Assembly (NCBI GenBank): GCA_046347195.1
Contig: JAXMGQ010000003.1
Span: forward strand, 62,001-126,000
Direction of reading: 5' to 3'
DNA: 64,000 nucleotides
From: TMP-86 sp046347195
GTDB lineage: Bacteria; Pseudomonadota; Gammaproteobacteria; Steroidobacterales; Steroidobacteraceae
Below the pieces are notes generated by a model that searched no databases, had not been told where the DNA came from, and saw only the letters and a program-made list of their open reading frames with translations. Below, piece by piece: positions 54,826 through 64,000 of the stretch; the stretch's first letter is position 1; each line of letters opens with the position of its first letter. A program made the translations under genes and the position numbers.

Positions 54826-55806
54826 CTAAACACCTTGCGTGAAATGCCGGATCAGCAGCCCCTCGAGGGCGAGCTGCAGGTTGGCGCTGGTGCCAGCCAA
54901 CCGCTTGAACTCCCGGGTGTCGTCCAGGAGCTCGAAAAGCCCGCGTATCTTGGCCTTAAGTAAAGAACGAGGCAAGACGACTGGTTCCGCAGTTTTGGCG
55001 ATGGCCGGCGTCCCGGTGGACAGCGCGCGGATGCGATCTGTGATCCAGTTCTCAAGCCACGCGATCCGCAGCGCAGGCTCGGACCTGAGCCATCGCTCGG
55101 CGAGCAGGCTCGGGTCCACGCGGTTCGCATCGAGCTGCGCAAGCTCCTGTGACATCTCCTTCGCAACGGATTGCACCACTTGCGGGTCGAACGCGAGCGC
55201 CCCGAGCGGCGCTCCCTGCGCGAGCCGCAGGCGGGCCAGCGCCTCGCCGGATTCGACGCCTTGCGCGCCTAACCATGACAGCGCCTGGTCCTGCGAGGGC
55301 AGCGACAGCACGATCCGCCGGCAGCGGCTCGCGATGGTCGCCGGGAGCCGATGGTTGGGCGCGGCCAGCAGCAACAGCAGCGTTCGCGGCGGCGGCTCCT
55401 CCAGCGTCTTGAGGAAGGCGTTGGCACCGGCCGCGTTGAGCCGGTCCGCATCGTGCAGGATGCCCACCTTGTATCCGCCCCGGTAGGCGGTGAGGCCCAA
55501 CGCGCCGATCAGGTCACGCACCTGTTCGATCTTGAGCTGCTGCGCGTTCTCTTCCAGCTCCACGCGATGCAGGTCCGGATGGTTGTCCCCCGCCAGCAGC
55601 ACGCAGGAGGCGCAGGCACCGCAGGGCGCCGGCGAGGATTCGCACAGCACGGCTGCCGCGCTCCAGTTGGCCAGCGCATCGCTCCCCAGTCCTTCGCGCG
55701 CCAGCACGAGAATGGCATGCGGAAGCCGGTCGGCCGAACGCAGGCGGGTGATCTCCTCACGCACGGCATCCAGCCATGGAAACGAGTTGGCGCGCTGGAA
55801 GTCCAT
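54826..55806 (-). CDS. holB: DNA polymerase III subunit delta'
   Basis: A clamp-loader subunit of 326 residues. It begins MDFQRANSFPWLDAVREEITRLRSADRLPHAILVLAREGLGSDALA, lacks a normal P-loop as delta' does, and has the zinc-binding cysteines in CESSPAPCGACASCVLL, DADRLNAAGANAFLKTLEEPP and SRCRR. It starts at ATG 55804-55806, 4 bp after tmk; the longer upstream frame is shadow. The tmk-holB-pilZ order is standard. Confidence 0.93.
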   Translation of the reverse strand: MDFQRANSFPWLDAVREEITRLRSADRLPHAILVLAREGLGSDALANWSAAAVLCESSPAPCGACASCVLLAGDNHPDLHRVELEENAQQLKIEQVRDLIGALGLTAYRGGYKVGILHDADRLNAAGANAFLKTLEEPPPRTLLLLLAAPNHRLPATIASRCRRIVLSLPSQDQALSWLGAQGVESGEALARLRLAQGAPLGALAFDPQVVQSVAKEMSQELAQLDANRVDPSLLAERWLRSEPALRIAWLENWITDRIRALSTGTPAIAKTAEPVVLPRSLLKAKIRGLFELLDDTREFKRLAGTSANLQLALEGLLIRHFTQGV

Positions 55807-55810
55807 CGCC

Positions 55811-56461
55811 CTAGCCCCCGCTTCCTGGCCGCGCCAGCAGTTCCCCGAGCGCCGCCGCGATGTGTTCACTCACCGTCTCGATGGCGGGCCCTGCGTCGAT
55901 CACCCGGAAGCGACGCGGCGCCGCAGCGGCGCGCTGCAGGTAGCCCGCGCGCACCCGCTCGAAGAACTCCACGCGTTCGGATTCGAAGCGGTCCTGTTGT
56001 CCGCCGCGGCTCGCGGCACGCGACAGTCCCTTCGTCACCGGCAAGTCCAGGAGCAGCGTCAGGTCGGGTTGCAGTCCCCGCTGCACCAGCGCCTCGAGCT
56101 GCCCGATGGCCTGCGCCTCGATGCCCCGGCCCGCGCCCTGGTAGGCGAAGGTCGCATCGGTGAACCGGTCGCACAGCACCCATCGGCCGGCCTGCAGCGC
56201 CGGCTCGATGAGGTTCGTCAGGTGCACCGCTCGCGCCGAGAACATCAGCAGCAGTTCGGCGATGGGCGGGAGCGATTCGGTGCGGGGCTGCAGCACGAGT
56301 TGCCGGATGGATTCGGCGAGCGGCGTGCCGCCGGGCTCCCGCGTGACGATGTGATCCACGCCCAGGCGGGTGAGCCATTCCGAAGCTCGCGCCACCTGCG
56401 TGCTTTTGCCCACGGCCTCGATCCCCTCGATGGTGATGAAGCGGCCACGCTCGCGACTCAT
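55811..56461 (-). CDS. tmk: Thymidylate kinase
   Basis: Phosphorylates dTMP to dTDP. The 216 residues include the P-loop EGIEAVGKST, the DR(F/Y) motif CDRFTDATFAYQGAGRGI and the lid region. REPGGTP is the substrate loop. It overlaps mltG by 4 bp and is followed by holB after 4 bp. Confidence 0.95.
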   Translation of the reverse strand: MSRERGRFITIEGIEAVGKSTQVARASEWLTRLGVDHIVTREPGGTPLAESIRQLVLQPRTESLPPIAELLLMFSARAVHLTNLIEPALQAGRWVLCDRFTDATFAYQGAGRGIEAQAIGQLEALVQRGLQPDLTLLLDLPVTKGLSRAASRGGQQDRFESERVEFFERVRAGYLQRAAAAPRRFRVIDAGPAIETVSEHIAAALGELLARPGSGG

Positions 56462-57495
56462 GGGTTTGCGCTCCCGGCGCGCCGGCGCATCGCCTGCAGG
56501 TAGCGGGACACCGCCTGGCTGTGTTCGGTGTAGTTTTTGGAGAACACGTGGCTCCCATCACCCGCGCCCGAGGCCACGAAATACAGCGCTCCGTCGATGT
56601 CCGGATGCGCCGAGGCATGGATCGATGCTGCGCCCGGCAGCGCGATGGGTGTCGGTGGGAGGCCGGTTCGCGTGTAGCTGTTGTAGGGACCATCGGTGTG
56701 CAGGTCCGCCGTCCGGATGTCCCCGTCGTAGCGCTCTCCGATTCCGTAGATGACGGTCGGATCGGCCTGCAGGCGCATGCCGATGAGCAGGCGCTGCACG
56801 TAGACACCGGCGATGTGGGCCCGTTCCTCGGGCACGCCCGTCTCCTTCTCGACGATGGAGGCCAGTGTCAGCAGTTCCTGCGGACTCTTCAGCGGCAGGC
56901 GCGCATCCCGGTCCGCCCAGGCCGCCTGCAGTTCGCGCACCAGCGCCGTGTGCGCCATGGTCAGCAGGGCCACATCGGTGGTGCCGGCCGCGAACCGGTA
57001 CGTCTCGGGCAGGAACTGCCCTTCCGGGTGGCCCGGGGAAAGTCCCAGCCTCGACATGAGGTCGGTCGGATGCGGGGGCAAGGTGAGGCGAAGACCCGAA
57101 CCCCGGCGCATCGCCTCCAGCAGCTCGCGCACCTGCCAGCCGTCCACGATGGTGAACGAATGCAGCAGCACCTGGCCATCGATGAGCTGCCTGAGCAGCC
57201 GCCGCGGCGTCACGCCGGGTGCGATGGAATACTCCCCGGCCTTGATCTGCGCGGCGATTCCCTGCCAGCGCGCGTACCAGGACCACAGGTTCGGATGCAC
57301 GATCACGCCCTGCGCCTGCAGATCCGAAGCCACTTTCGAGAATCGTGCATGAGCGGGCACCGTGTAGATCACGGGCGCCGGCAACGCCACCGGCTTGTCG
57401 AGATACGCTTCCCAGGAACGCAGGGCCCAGAACACCGCTGCGAGCACCAGCACCGCGGCGATCCCCGCCACTGCCAGGATCGGTCGTGATCTCAT
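56458..57495 (-). CDS. mltG: Endolytic peptidoglycan transglycosylase MltG
   Basis: A 345-residue inner-membrane enzyme that cuts nascent glycan strands and sets their length. It has one N-terminal helix, a LysM-like region, and the YceG catalytic block LASIVEKETGVPEERAHIAGVYVQRLLIGMRLQADPTVIYG with the catalytic Glu, followed by NSYTRTGLPPTPIALPGAASIHA. It overlaps pabC by 4 bp at its start and tmk at its end. Confidence 0.95.
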   Translation of the reverse strand: MRSRPILAVAGIAAVLVLAAVFWALRSWEAYLDKPVALPAPVIYTVPAHARFSKVASDLQAQGVIVHPNLWSWYARWQGIAAQIKAGEYSIAPGVTPRRLLRQLIDGQVLLHSFTIVDGWQVRELLEAMRRGSGLRLTLPPHPTDLMSRLGLSPGHPEGQFLPETYRFAAGTTDVALLTMAHTALVRELQAAWADRDARLPLKSPQELLTLASIVEKETGVPEERAHIAGVYVQRLLIGMRLQADPTVIYGIGERYDGDIRTADLHTDGPYNSYTRTGLPPTPIALPGAASIHASAHPDIDGALYFVASGAGDGSHVFSKNYTEHSQAVSRYLQAMRRRAGSANP

Positions 57496-58346
57496 GCGCG
57501 GGCGCCCACCTGTGCATGCCGTTCGAGCAGGACCGCGAACCGCTGGCGCAGCTGCGCCGCCCGGGCGGTGCTGCCGAAGGTCAGCGCTTGCTCAGGCAGA
57601 CGCAGTGTCGCCACCGACCAGATGCCGATGAGTGCATTGGTCAGGAACATCTCCTGCGCCCCGGCGATGTCCTTCATGGTGAGGCGTCCCTCCTGTACCC
57701 GGATGCCCTGGCGGCGTGCCGCAGCGATGACCCAGTGTCGCATCACCCCCGCGATGCCAGCGCGATCCAGACACGGCGTGATCAGCCTTCCCTGCCGGAC
57801 GATGAACACGTTGCTCATGGTACCGCAAAGGATGTGCCCCTCGTGGTCGCGCATCAATCCTTCGGCGATGCGTGGGTCGCGCCATTCGCTGCGCGCCATC
57901 ACCGAGTCGAGCCGGTTGAGCGTCTTCAACCCGGCGAACAGTGCATTCTCGCTCACCGGCGTGCGGCACAGACGTACGTGCACCACGGTGTCGGACACGG
58001 CCGGCTGTGATGGCCGCCGCTCGCAGATCAGCAACCGGTTCGGCTGGCAGGGCCGGGGCGCACGGTAACCCCGCTCGCCCTCACCGCGCGTCAGGATCAG
58101 CTTGAGGGTCGCATGCGGCCAGCGCCGCGCCGCGCGGGCGATCTCCGCCCGCAGTTGCGCAGGATCGGGCGGCGGCAGTCCCAGCCGCCGGCAGCCCTCC
58201 CCGAGGCGTCGCAGGTGCCCGGGCAGCAGCGCGATGCCGTGGCGGTAGACACGCAGGGTCTCGAACAGGCCATCGCCATAGGCCAGCCCGCGATCACGCC
58301 AGCCGATGGCGCGGGCCGGCCGGCCGTTGAGCCAGACCACGCTCAT
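57492..58346 (-). CDS. pabC: Aminodeoxychorismate lyase
   Basis: A 284-residue PLP enzyme of fold type IV that makes p-aminobenzoate for folate. The sequence has WRDRGLAYGDGLFETLRVY at the start, GLKTLNRLDSVMAR (catalytic Lys), and a C-terminal AQEMFLTNALIGIW. It overlaps pabB by 4 bp upstream and mltG by 4 bp downstream. The fabF-pabC-mltG order is standard; here pabB stands between fabF and pabC. Confidence 0.93.
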   Translation of the reverse strand: MSVVWLNGRPARAIGWRDRGLAYGDGLFETLRVYRHGIALLPGHLRRLGEGCRRLGLPPPDPAQLRAEIARAARRWPHATLKLILTRGEGERGYRAPRPCQPNRLLICERRPSQPAVSDTVVHVRLCRTPVSENALFAGLKTLNRLDSVMARSEWRDPRIAEGLMRDHEGHILCGTMSNVFIVRQGRLITPCLDRAGIAGVMRHWVIAAARRQGIRVQEGRLTMKDIAGAQEMFLTNALIGIWSVATLRLPEQALTFGSTARAAQLRQRFAVLLERHAQVGARA

Positions 58347-59723
58347 GTCGCGGCCACTGCCCGCCGCAGGCCTTCGGCCTTGGCGCGCGTCTCGGCCAGC
58401 TCGCGTTGCGGGTCCGAGTCGGCGACGATCCCCGCGCCGGCGCGAAAATCCAGCCGCGTGCCATTGACGCTCATGGTGCGGATCAGGATGTTGAAGTCCG
58501 CGCTGCCATCGGTGTTGATATAGCCCAGCGAGCCCGTGTACGCGCCCCGTCCGACACCCTCCAGCTCGGCGATGATCTGCATGCAGCGGAACTTCGGACA
58601 GCCGGTGATGGTGCCACCCGGGAACACGGCGCGCAGCACCTGCACCGGCGAGATGCCGGGACGCAGCGTGCCGGTCACATTCGAGACGATGTGATGCACG
58701 TGCGCGTAGCTCTCCACGCTCATGAACTCATCCACGCGCACGCTGCCACCGGCGCAGACGCGGCCGAGGTCATTGCGTTCCAGGTCGATGAGCATCACGT
58801 GCTCGGCCTTCTCCTTCTCGTTGTCGAGGAGCTGGCGGACCAGCGCCGCATCGGCTTCCGGGGTGGCGCCCCGGGGCCGCGTGCCCGCGATCGGCCGGGT
58901 GAAGACTTGATGGCCGTCGCTCATCATGAGCCGCTCGGGCGATGAGCTGACCACCGCGAAGTCGCCCGCGCGCAGCAGGGCACAGAAGGGTCCCGGGTTG
59001 GCCGCGCGCAGCCGGCGATACAGCTCCACGGGGTCGAGGTTGCGGTCCGCCGTGCCGGTCCAGCCGCGCGAGAGGTTGGCCTGGTAGATGTCACCCGCGG
59101 CAATGTACTCGAGCGCGCGCTCCACGCGCCGAATGAAGTCCCCTTCCGGCTCCTCCCGCAACATCAGGCCAGGGGACTCCGCGGCCGCGATTGCCGACGC
59201 CTGCGCCGGCGCCTGCGCGAGATGTGACTCGAACCGCTCCAGCAGGTGTTCCTGCCCGGGCTCGGCGATGAGCCAGCCCTGCCCGCTGTGCCGATCCCTC
59301 ACCCACGCCGCCGGCGCACGGATCGCCAGTGCCTCCAGCGCATCGGTGCTGCGCGGCAAGCGCAACCCGGGTTCGACCTCGCCCGCCAGTTCGTAGCCCA
59401 GGTACACGATCCAGCCGCCCCGGAAAGGCAGGCGGGGAGCACCCGCCCGGTACGCCTCGTCTCCGTCACGCGAGGCATCCATGCGCACCTCGCGGCACCA
59501 GCCTTCCAGCGCGTCGAAGAAGCCCTGCCCCCGCGCGAAAGCCTCACCCAGCAACACGCCCTCTCGCGTCAGCCGGAGCGATGCGCCACTGGCCATGGGC
59601 AGGATGTCGAAACGGGAGTCCTCGGTCGCCGGGGCGGCGGCCGTCACCGTGGCCTGATGACGGGAACCGCTCTCGAGGAGGCCGGGATAGCAGTCCGGGT
59701 ACCGCGCGATCAGCCGCAGCGGA

Positions 59724-60965
<1,242 letters not shown>

Positions 60966-61054
60966 CGTCGACTCCTGCAACTACCGCACTGTAGAGCCGT
61001 CCGTGGCCCGCTGGAATCCTGAACTGCCAATGATCTGTGTGGAGACGGGCGGGA

Positions 61055-61297
61055 CTACGCCTTCGCCTTGTGCGAGTTGATGTAGTCGATGGCCTGCTGA
61101 ACGGTGGTGATCTTCTCGGCGTCCTCGTCCGGAATTTCGGTTTCGAATTCCTCCTCGAGTGCCATCACCAACTCCACCGTATCGAGCGAGTCTGCTCCCA
61201 GATCGTCGACGAACGAGGCGTCATTGGTGACTTCTTCTTCTTTTACCCCCAATTGTTCGGCCACGATCTTCTTAACCTGTTGTTCAACAGTGCTCAT
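61055..61297 (-). CDS. acpP: Acyl carrier protein
   Basis: An 80-residue acidic carrier protein. The phosphopantetheine is attached to Ser 37 in the GADSLDTVELVMALEEEF motif. It carries acyl chains through the FabD, FabG and FabF steps encoded around it. A 151-bp gap to fabG may hold its own promoter. Confidence 0.98.
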   Translation of the reverse strand: MSTVEQQVKKIVAEQLGVKEEEVTNDASFVDDLGADSLDTVELVMALEEEFETEIPDEDAEKITTVQQAIDYINSHKAKA

Positions 61298-61448
61298 CGC
61301 TGGTGTCCTCTAGCCTGTGTGTCGTGCCCAGACGGCAGGGCCGGTATTTTATGTGAACGGTTCGTTCCCGGCTACCGGCGTGAAGCGCCGGTCGCAGGCC
61401 CACCCCCGGTCCGCCTTGACAAATGGACGGAAACGGGGGGCGATGGGG

Positions 61449-62192
61449 TCAGGCCATGTGCATGCCGCCGTTCACGTGCAGGGTCTCACCGGTGATGTAA
61501 CCCCCCGCCGGCGAGGCCAGGAAGACCACCGCCGCGGCCACGTCCCGGGCCTCTCCCAGCCTTCCCAGGGGAATCTGGGCCTGCAGCGCCGACCGCTGCT
61601 CCTCCGACAGGCTCCGGGTCATGTCCGTGTCGATGAATCCTGGCGCGATGACATTGGCCGTGATGCCCCGGGACCCCACTTCGCGGGCGAGGGACTTGGT
61701 GAATCCGACGATGCCGGCCTTGGCGGCCGCGTAGTTGGCCTGCCCGGCATTGCCGATGGCGCCCACCACCGAGGCGATGCTGATGATGCGGCCCCGCCGC
61801 GCCTTCATCATGCCCCGCAACACGGCCTTGGACAGGCGGAACACCGAGCCCAGGTTCGTGTTGATGACCGCATCCCAGTCCTCGGGCTTCATGCGCAGGA
61901 GCAGGGTGTCACGCGTGATCCCGGCGTTGTTGCACAGGATGGTGATGGCCCCCTCCTTCGATTCGATGTCGGCCAGCAGCGCCTCGATGGAGGTGGGATC
62001 CGACACGTCCAGCACCGCGCCGCGGCCGCCCTGCCCCGCCAGCCGCGCGCTGATGCGCACTGCCCCTTCGGCCGTGGTCGCGGTGCCGATGACCTTCGCG
62101 CCGGCGGCGGCGAGCTGATCCGCGATCTCGGCGCCGATTCCGCGGGAGGCACCGGTGACCAGTGCGACATCGCCATTGAGTATCGTCATCAT
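61449..62192 (-). CDS. fabG: 3-oxoacyl-ACP reductase
   Basis: An NADPH-dependent short-chain dehydrogenase of 247 residues: VTGASRGIG cofactor motif near the start, NNAG (about 88-91), and catalytic Ser 141, Tyr 154 and Lys 158 (YAAAK). It abuts fabD without a gap, so coupling is likely. Two adjacent ATG codons compete for the start. Confidence 0.97.
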   Translation of the reverse strand: MMTILNGDVALVTGASRGIGAEIADQLAAAGAKVIGTATTAEGAVRISARLAGQGGRGAVLDVSDPTSIEALLADIESKEGAITILCNNAGITRDTLLLRMKPEDWDAVINTNLGSVFRLSKAVLRGMMKARRGRIISIASVVGAIGNAGQANYAAAKAGIVGFTKSLAREVGSRGITANVIAPGFIDTDMTRSLSEEQRSALQAQIPLGRLGEARDVAAAVVFLASPAGGYITGETLHVNGGMHMA

Positions 62193-63134
62193 CTACCCCT
62201 TCACCGTTCGCAAGGCCTCTTCCAAACTCGCCGGATCCTCCAGCGCCATCATCTTCAGATCACGGTTCTTGTCGATGCGGCGGTTCAGTCCGGTGAGCAC
62301 CTTGCCAGGACCGCATTCGATGAACTGCGTGAAGCCCGCCGCGATCATGGTACGCAGGGTCGCGCCCCAGTACACCGCGGTGGCGAGCTGCTTGACCAGC
62401 GCGGCGCGGATCTCCGCCGCGCTCTGGTGCACGCGAACATCGACGCCGTACACGGCGATGGCCCCGGCGGGCTTCACCGGTACCTGCTCGAGGCGCGTGC
62501 GCAGCAGCTCCGCCGCCCCGCGCATCAGCGAGGTGTGAAAGGGCGCGCTCACCGGCAGCAACAAGGCGCGCCTGGCGCCCTTGGCCTTCGCCACCTCCAG
62601 GGCACGTTGCACGGCGCCCAGGTGCCCCGCGATCACCACCTGGCCCGGCGAGTTGTAGTTGGCGGTCTCCACCACCTCATCCCCCGCCGCCTCGCGGCAG
62701 GCGGCCTCGACATCGGCATCCTCGAGCCCCAGCACCGCCGCCATGGCGCCCTGCCCCGCGGGCAGTGCTGCCTGCATGATCTCGCCACGATACTTCACGA
62801 GCGCGATGGCATCAGTGAACTCCATGCAGCCGGCAGCCACCAAGGCGGAGAACTCGCCGAGGCTGTGCCCGGCGACCGCCTTGGGCTGCGCACCGCCGCG
62901 CTCGCACCACAACCGCCAGGTCGCAACACTGGCCGCCACCATCGCCGGCTGCGTGCGCTCGGTGGCATTGAGCAGTTCTTCGGGCCCGTTCTGGCACAGG
63001 TCCCAGAGGTCATAACCCAGCACCGCGGAGGCCTCATCGAAGGTGGCGCGGATCAGCGGCGAGGCCTGCGCGAGACTGGCGAGCATGCCCACCGACTGCG
63101 AGCCCTGCCCGGGGAATACGAAAGCAAGCGTCAT
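62193..63134 (-). CDS. fabD: Malonyl-CoA--ACP transacylase
   Basis: Loads malonyl groups onto ACP. The 313 residues have FPGQGSQ at the start, the nucleophile Ser 91 in AGHSLGEFSALVAAG, and the catalytic His in SAPFHTSLM (about 201). It starts 10 bp after the rrtA stop, so it is probably transcribed with rrtA. The genes often found upstream of fabD (plsX, fabH, rpmF) are absent here. Confidence 0.97.
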   Translation of the reverse strand: MTLAFVFPGQGSQSVGMLASLAQASPLIRATFDEASAVLGYDLWDLCQNGPEELLNATERTQPAMVAASVATWRLWCERGGAQPKAVAGHSLGEFSALVAAGCMEFTDAIALVKYRGEIMQAALPAGQGAMAAVLGLEDADVEAACREAAGDEVVETANYNSPGQVVIAGHLGAVQRALEVAKAKGARRALLLPVSAPFHTSLMRGAAELLRTRLEQVPVKPAGAIAVYGVDVRVHQSAAEIRAALVKQLATAVYWGATLRTMIAAGFTQFIECGPGKVLTGLNRRIDKNRDLKMMALEDPASLEEALRTVKG

Positions 63135-63144
63135 GCGCGGATCC

Positions 63145-63777
63145 TCATCGTTCTTGCTGGGAGCGGCGGATTATAGCCATCTGGACGCACAGCACGGCAG
63201 CGATCGCGGCGCCGCACAGCGCACCGTACAGATGCGCATCGATGACCACGGTTGCACCCTGGAGCACGCCCGGCCCTTCACGTTGTTCAACCAGGAGCTT
63301 GGTCGCGAGACCGAGCCACAGGATCCAGCGGTCCCACTCGCGCAGGTTCCAGTGGCGCACGCATCCTGCACCCATGATGGCATGCAGGAGCCCCGAGGCG
63401 CCGACGTACCAGGCCACCGTTGGGTCGAACCGGTACAGCCCCACGCTGATCCCCAGCGCCGCGCCCACGGTGATGATGAGCCACTGCCACGCACGGAAGT
63501 CGCGGGCGAACAACGCCCAGACCAGCACGAGACCCAGTGCGTTGAGCGCAAAGTGATGTGCATCCAGGTGCACGAGGTGCGCGGTGAGCAACCGCCACCA
63601 TTCACCGCCGGCGATGCGCAGCCGGTCATACTCGAGCGCTGCGCGCGCACTGTCGCCAATGCCCAACAGCACGGCGCCGGCGAGCAACAGTGCTGTGAGC
63701 CAGATCCCGCGGCCACCGTCCCATTGCAACGAGTGGCTGAGATTCGCCGCGCGAATGGCGTATGATCGCCGGAGCAT
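63145..63777 (-). CDS. rrtA: Rhombosortase, rhomboid-family intramembrane serine protease
   Basis: A 210-residue membrane protease that processes GlyGly-CTERM proteins after type II export. About six hydrophobic segments, WWRLLTAHLVHLDAHHFALNALGLVL, the catalytic Ser 128 in VGASGLLHAIMG and the His 182 in DAHLYGALCGA. These match the rhombosortase subfamily rather than GlpG. ATG 63775-63777 lies 13 bp from the divergent gspG start, and fabD follows 10 bp after the stop. Confidence 0.85.
   Translation of the reverse strand: MLRRSYAIRAANLSHSLQWDGGRGIWLTALLLAGAVLLGIGDSARAALEYDRLRIAGGEWWRLLTAHLVHLDAHHFALNALGLVLVWALFARDFRAWQWLIITVGAALGISVGLYRFDPTVAWYVGASGLLHAIMGAGCVRHWNLREWDRWILWLGLATKLLVEQREGPGVLQGATVVIDAHLYGALCGAAIAAVLCVQMAIIRRSQQER
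63761..63766 (+). promoter_or_regulatory. Candidate -10 element for gspG inside rrtA
   Basis: TATGAT, one base from consensus, lies on the plus strand 24 bp before the gspG ATG and within the first codons of rrtA. Transcription would start near 63773, giving a leader of about 18 nt with the GAGGG ribosome site (63779-63783). No strong -35 is present at the right distance. Confidence 0.4.
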
Positions 63778-63790
63778 CGAGGGCTACTGT

Positions 63791-64000
63791 ATGCGTTATC
63801 GGATTCCTGCACCAACTCCTGCGCCGGCGGCGCGGCCACTGCGCTCGCGGGGCTTCACGCTCATCGAGATCATGGTCGTGGTCGTGATCCTGGCGGTGCT
63901 CGGCGCCCTGGTGGTGCCCAAGATCCTCGAGAACGTCGACAAGGCCCGTGTCACCCGCGCGCAGAGCGACATCCGCGCCATCGAGACGGCGCTGGACCTC
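63791..64000 (+). CDS. gspG: Type II secretion major pseudopilin GspG (3' end outside window)
   Basis: The first 70 residues of a type II secretion pseudopilin. After a basic leader (MRYRIPAPTPAPAARPLRSRG) comes the prepilin peptidase site G|FTLIEIMVVVVILAVLGALVVP with the conserved Glu 5, then KILENVDKARVTRAQSDIRAIETALDL, the GspG-specific helix. ATG 63791 is preceded by GAGGG. Its position beside rrtA fits, since rhombosortase substrates are exported by this system. Confidence 0.93.
   Translation, partial: MRYRIPAPTPAPAARPLRSRGFTLIEIMVVVVILAVLGALVVPKILENVDKARVTRAQSDIRAIETALDL

Overview
The window is high-G+C proteobacterial DNA. Gene order and protein types point to a gammaproteobacterium near the Xanthomonadales/Steroidobacteraceae: uvrC-pgsA-tRNA-Gly-tRNA-Cys, a fabD-fabG-acpP-fabF / pabB-pabC-mltG-tmk-holB-pilZ string, a complete ccm cluster, sphingomonad-like TonB receptors, and a rhombosortase beside a type II secretion pseudopilin. 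The taxonomic placement is inference. Most genes are tightly packed, with ATGA/GTGA/TGATG overlaps and several GTG or TTG starts.

Layout. 1-13.7 kb is mainly housekeeping: the end of a PhoQ-like kinase, hrpA, a two-gene lysine-degradation operon on the minus strand, class II DAHP synthase, isocitrate lyase with a clear terminator, a uracil-DNA glycosylase, uvrC and pgsA. At 13.78-13.98 kb lie tRNA-Gly(GCC) and tRNA-Cys(GCA). The tRNA-Leu(TAA) that usually follows them is 10.9 kb away at 24.92 kb. The DNA between looks like an accessory island: a decayed DUF4034-like gene, a PaiB-like protein, an esterase lipoprotein, an M20 peptidase, and an AraC regulator with a TonB receptor, a PQQ/heme c alcohol dehydrogenase and a GlcG/HbpS protein. 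A vapBC pair follows tRNA-Leu.

25.9-32.5 kb is the cytochrome c maturation operon ccmABCDEFGHI, with ccmF split by a one-base frameshift. 32.6-36.8 kb is an RND efflux adaptor and pump; the pump has at least three reading-frame breaks. 36.8-43.6 kb has a molybdopterin oxidoreductase on the minus strand, a sugar-dehydrogenase-like lipoprotein with heme c, and a second large TonB receptor. 43.6-46.2 kb is a ragged patch that looks lower in G+C, with fragments and orphan genes.

46.2-54.8 kb has fhs, a lipoprotein, a TetR regulator, a small trio (conserved hypothetical, TIR-like protein, EEP-family phosphohydrolase), a FadJ-type beta-oxidation enzyme, a cNMP-binding/rhodanese fusion and a PilZ protein. 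54.8-63.8 kb is a long minus-strand run (rrtA-fabD-fabG-acpP-fabF-pabB-pabC-mltG-tmk-holB-pilZ). The window ends in gspG, which starts only 13 bp from the divergent rrtA.

The pieces fit an aerobe that takes substrates through TonB receptors and oxidises them with periplasmic quinoproteins carrying c-type heme, which the ccm operon would mature. Lysine degradation, beta-oxidation and isocitrate lyase point to growth on amino acids and fatty acids.
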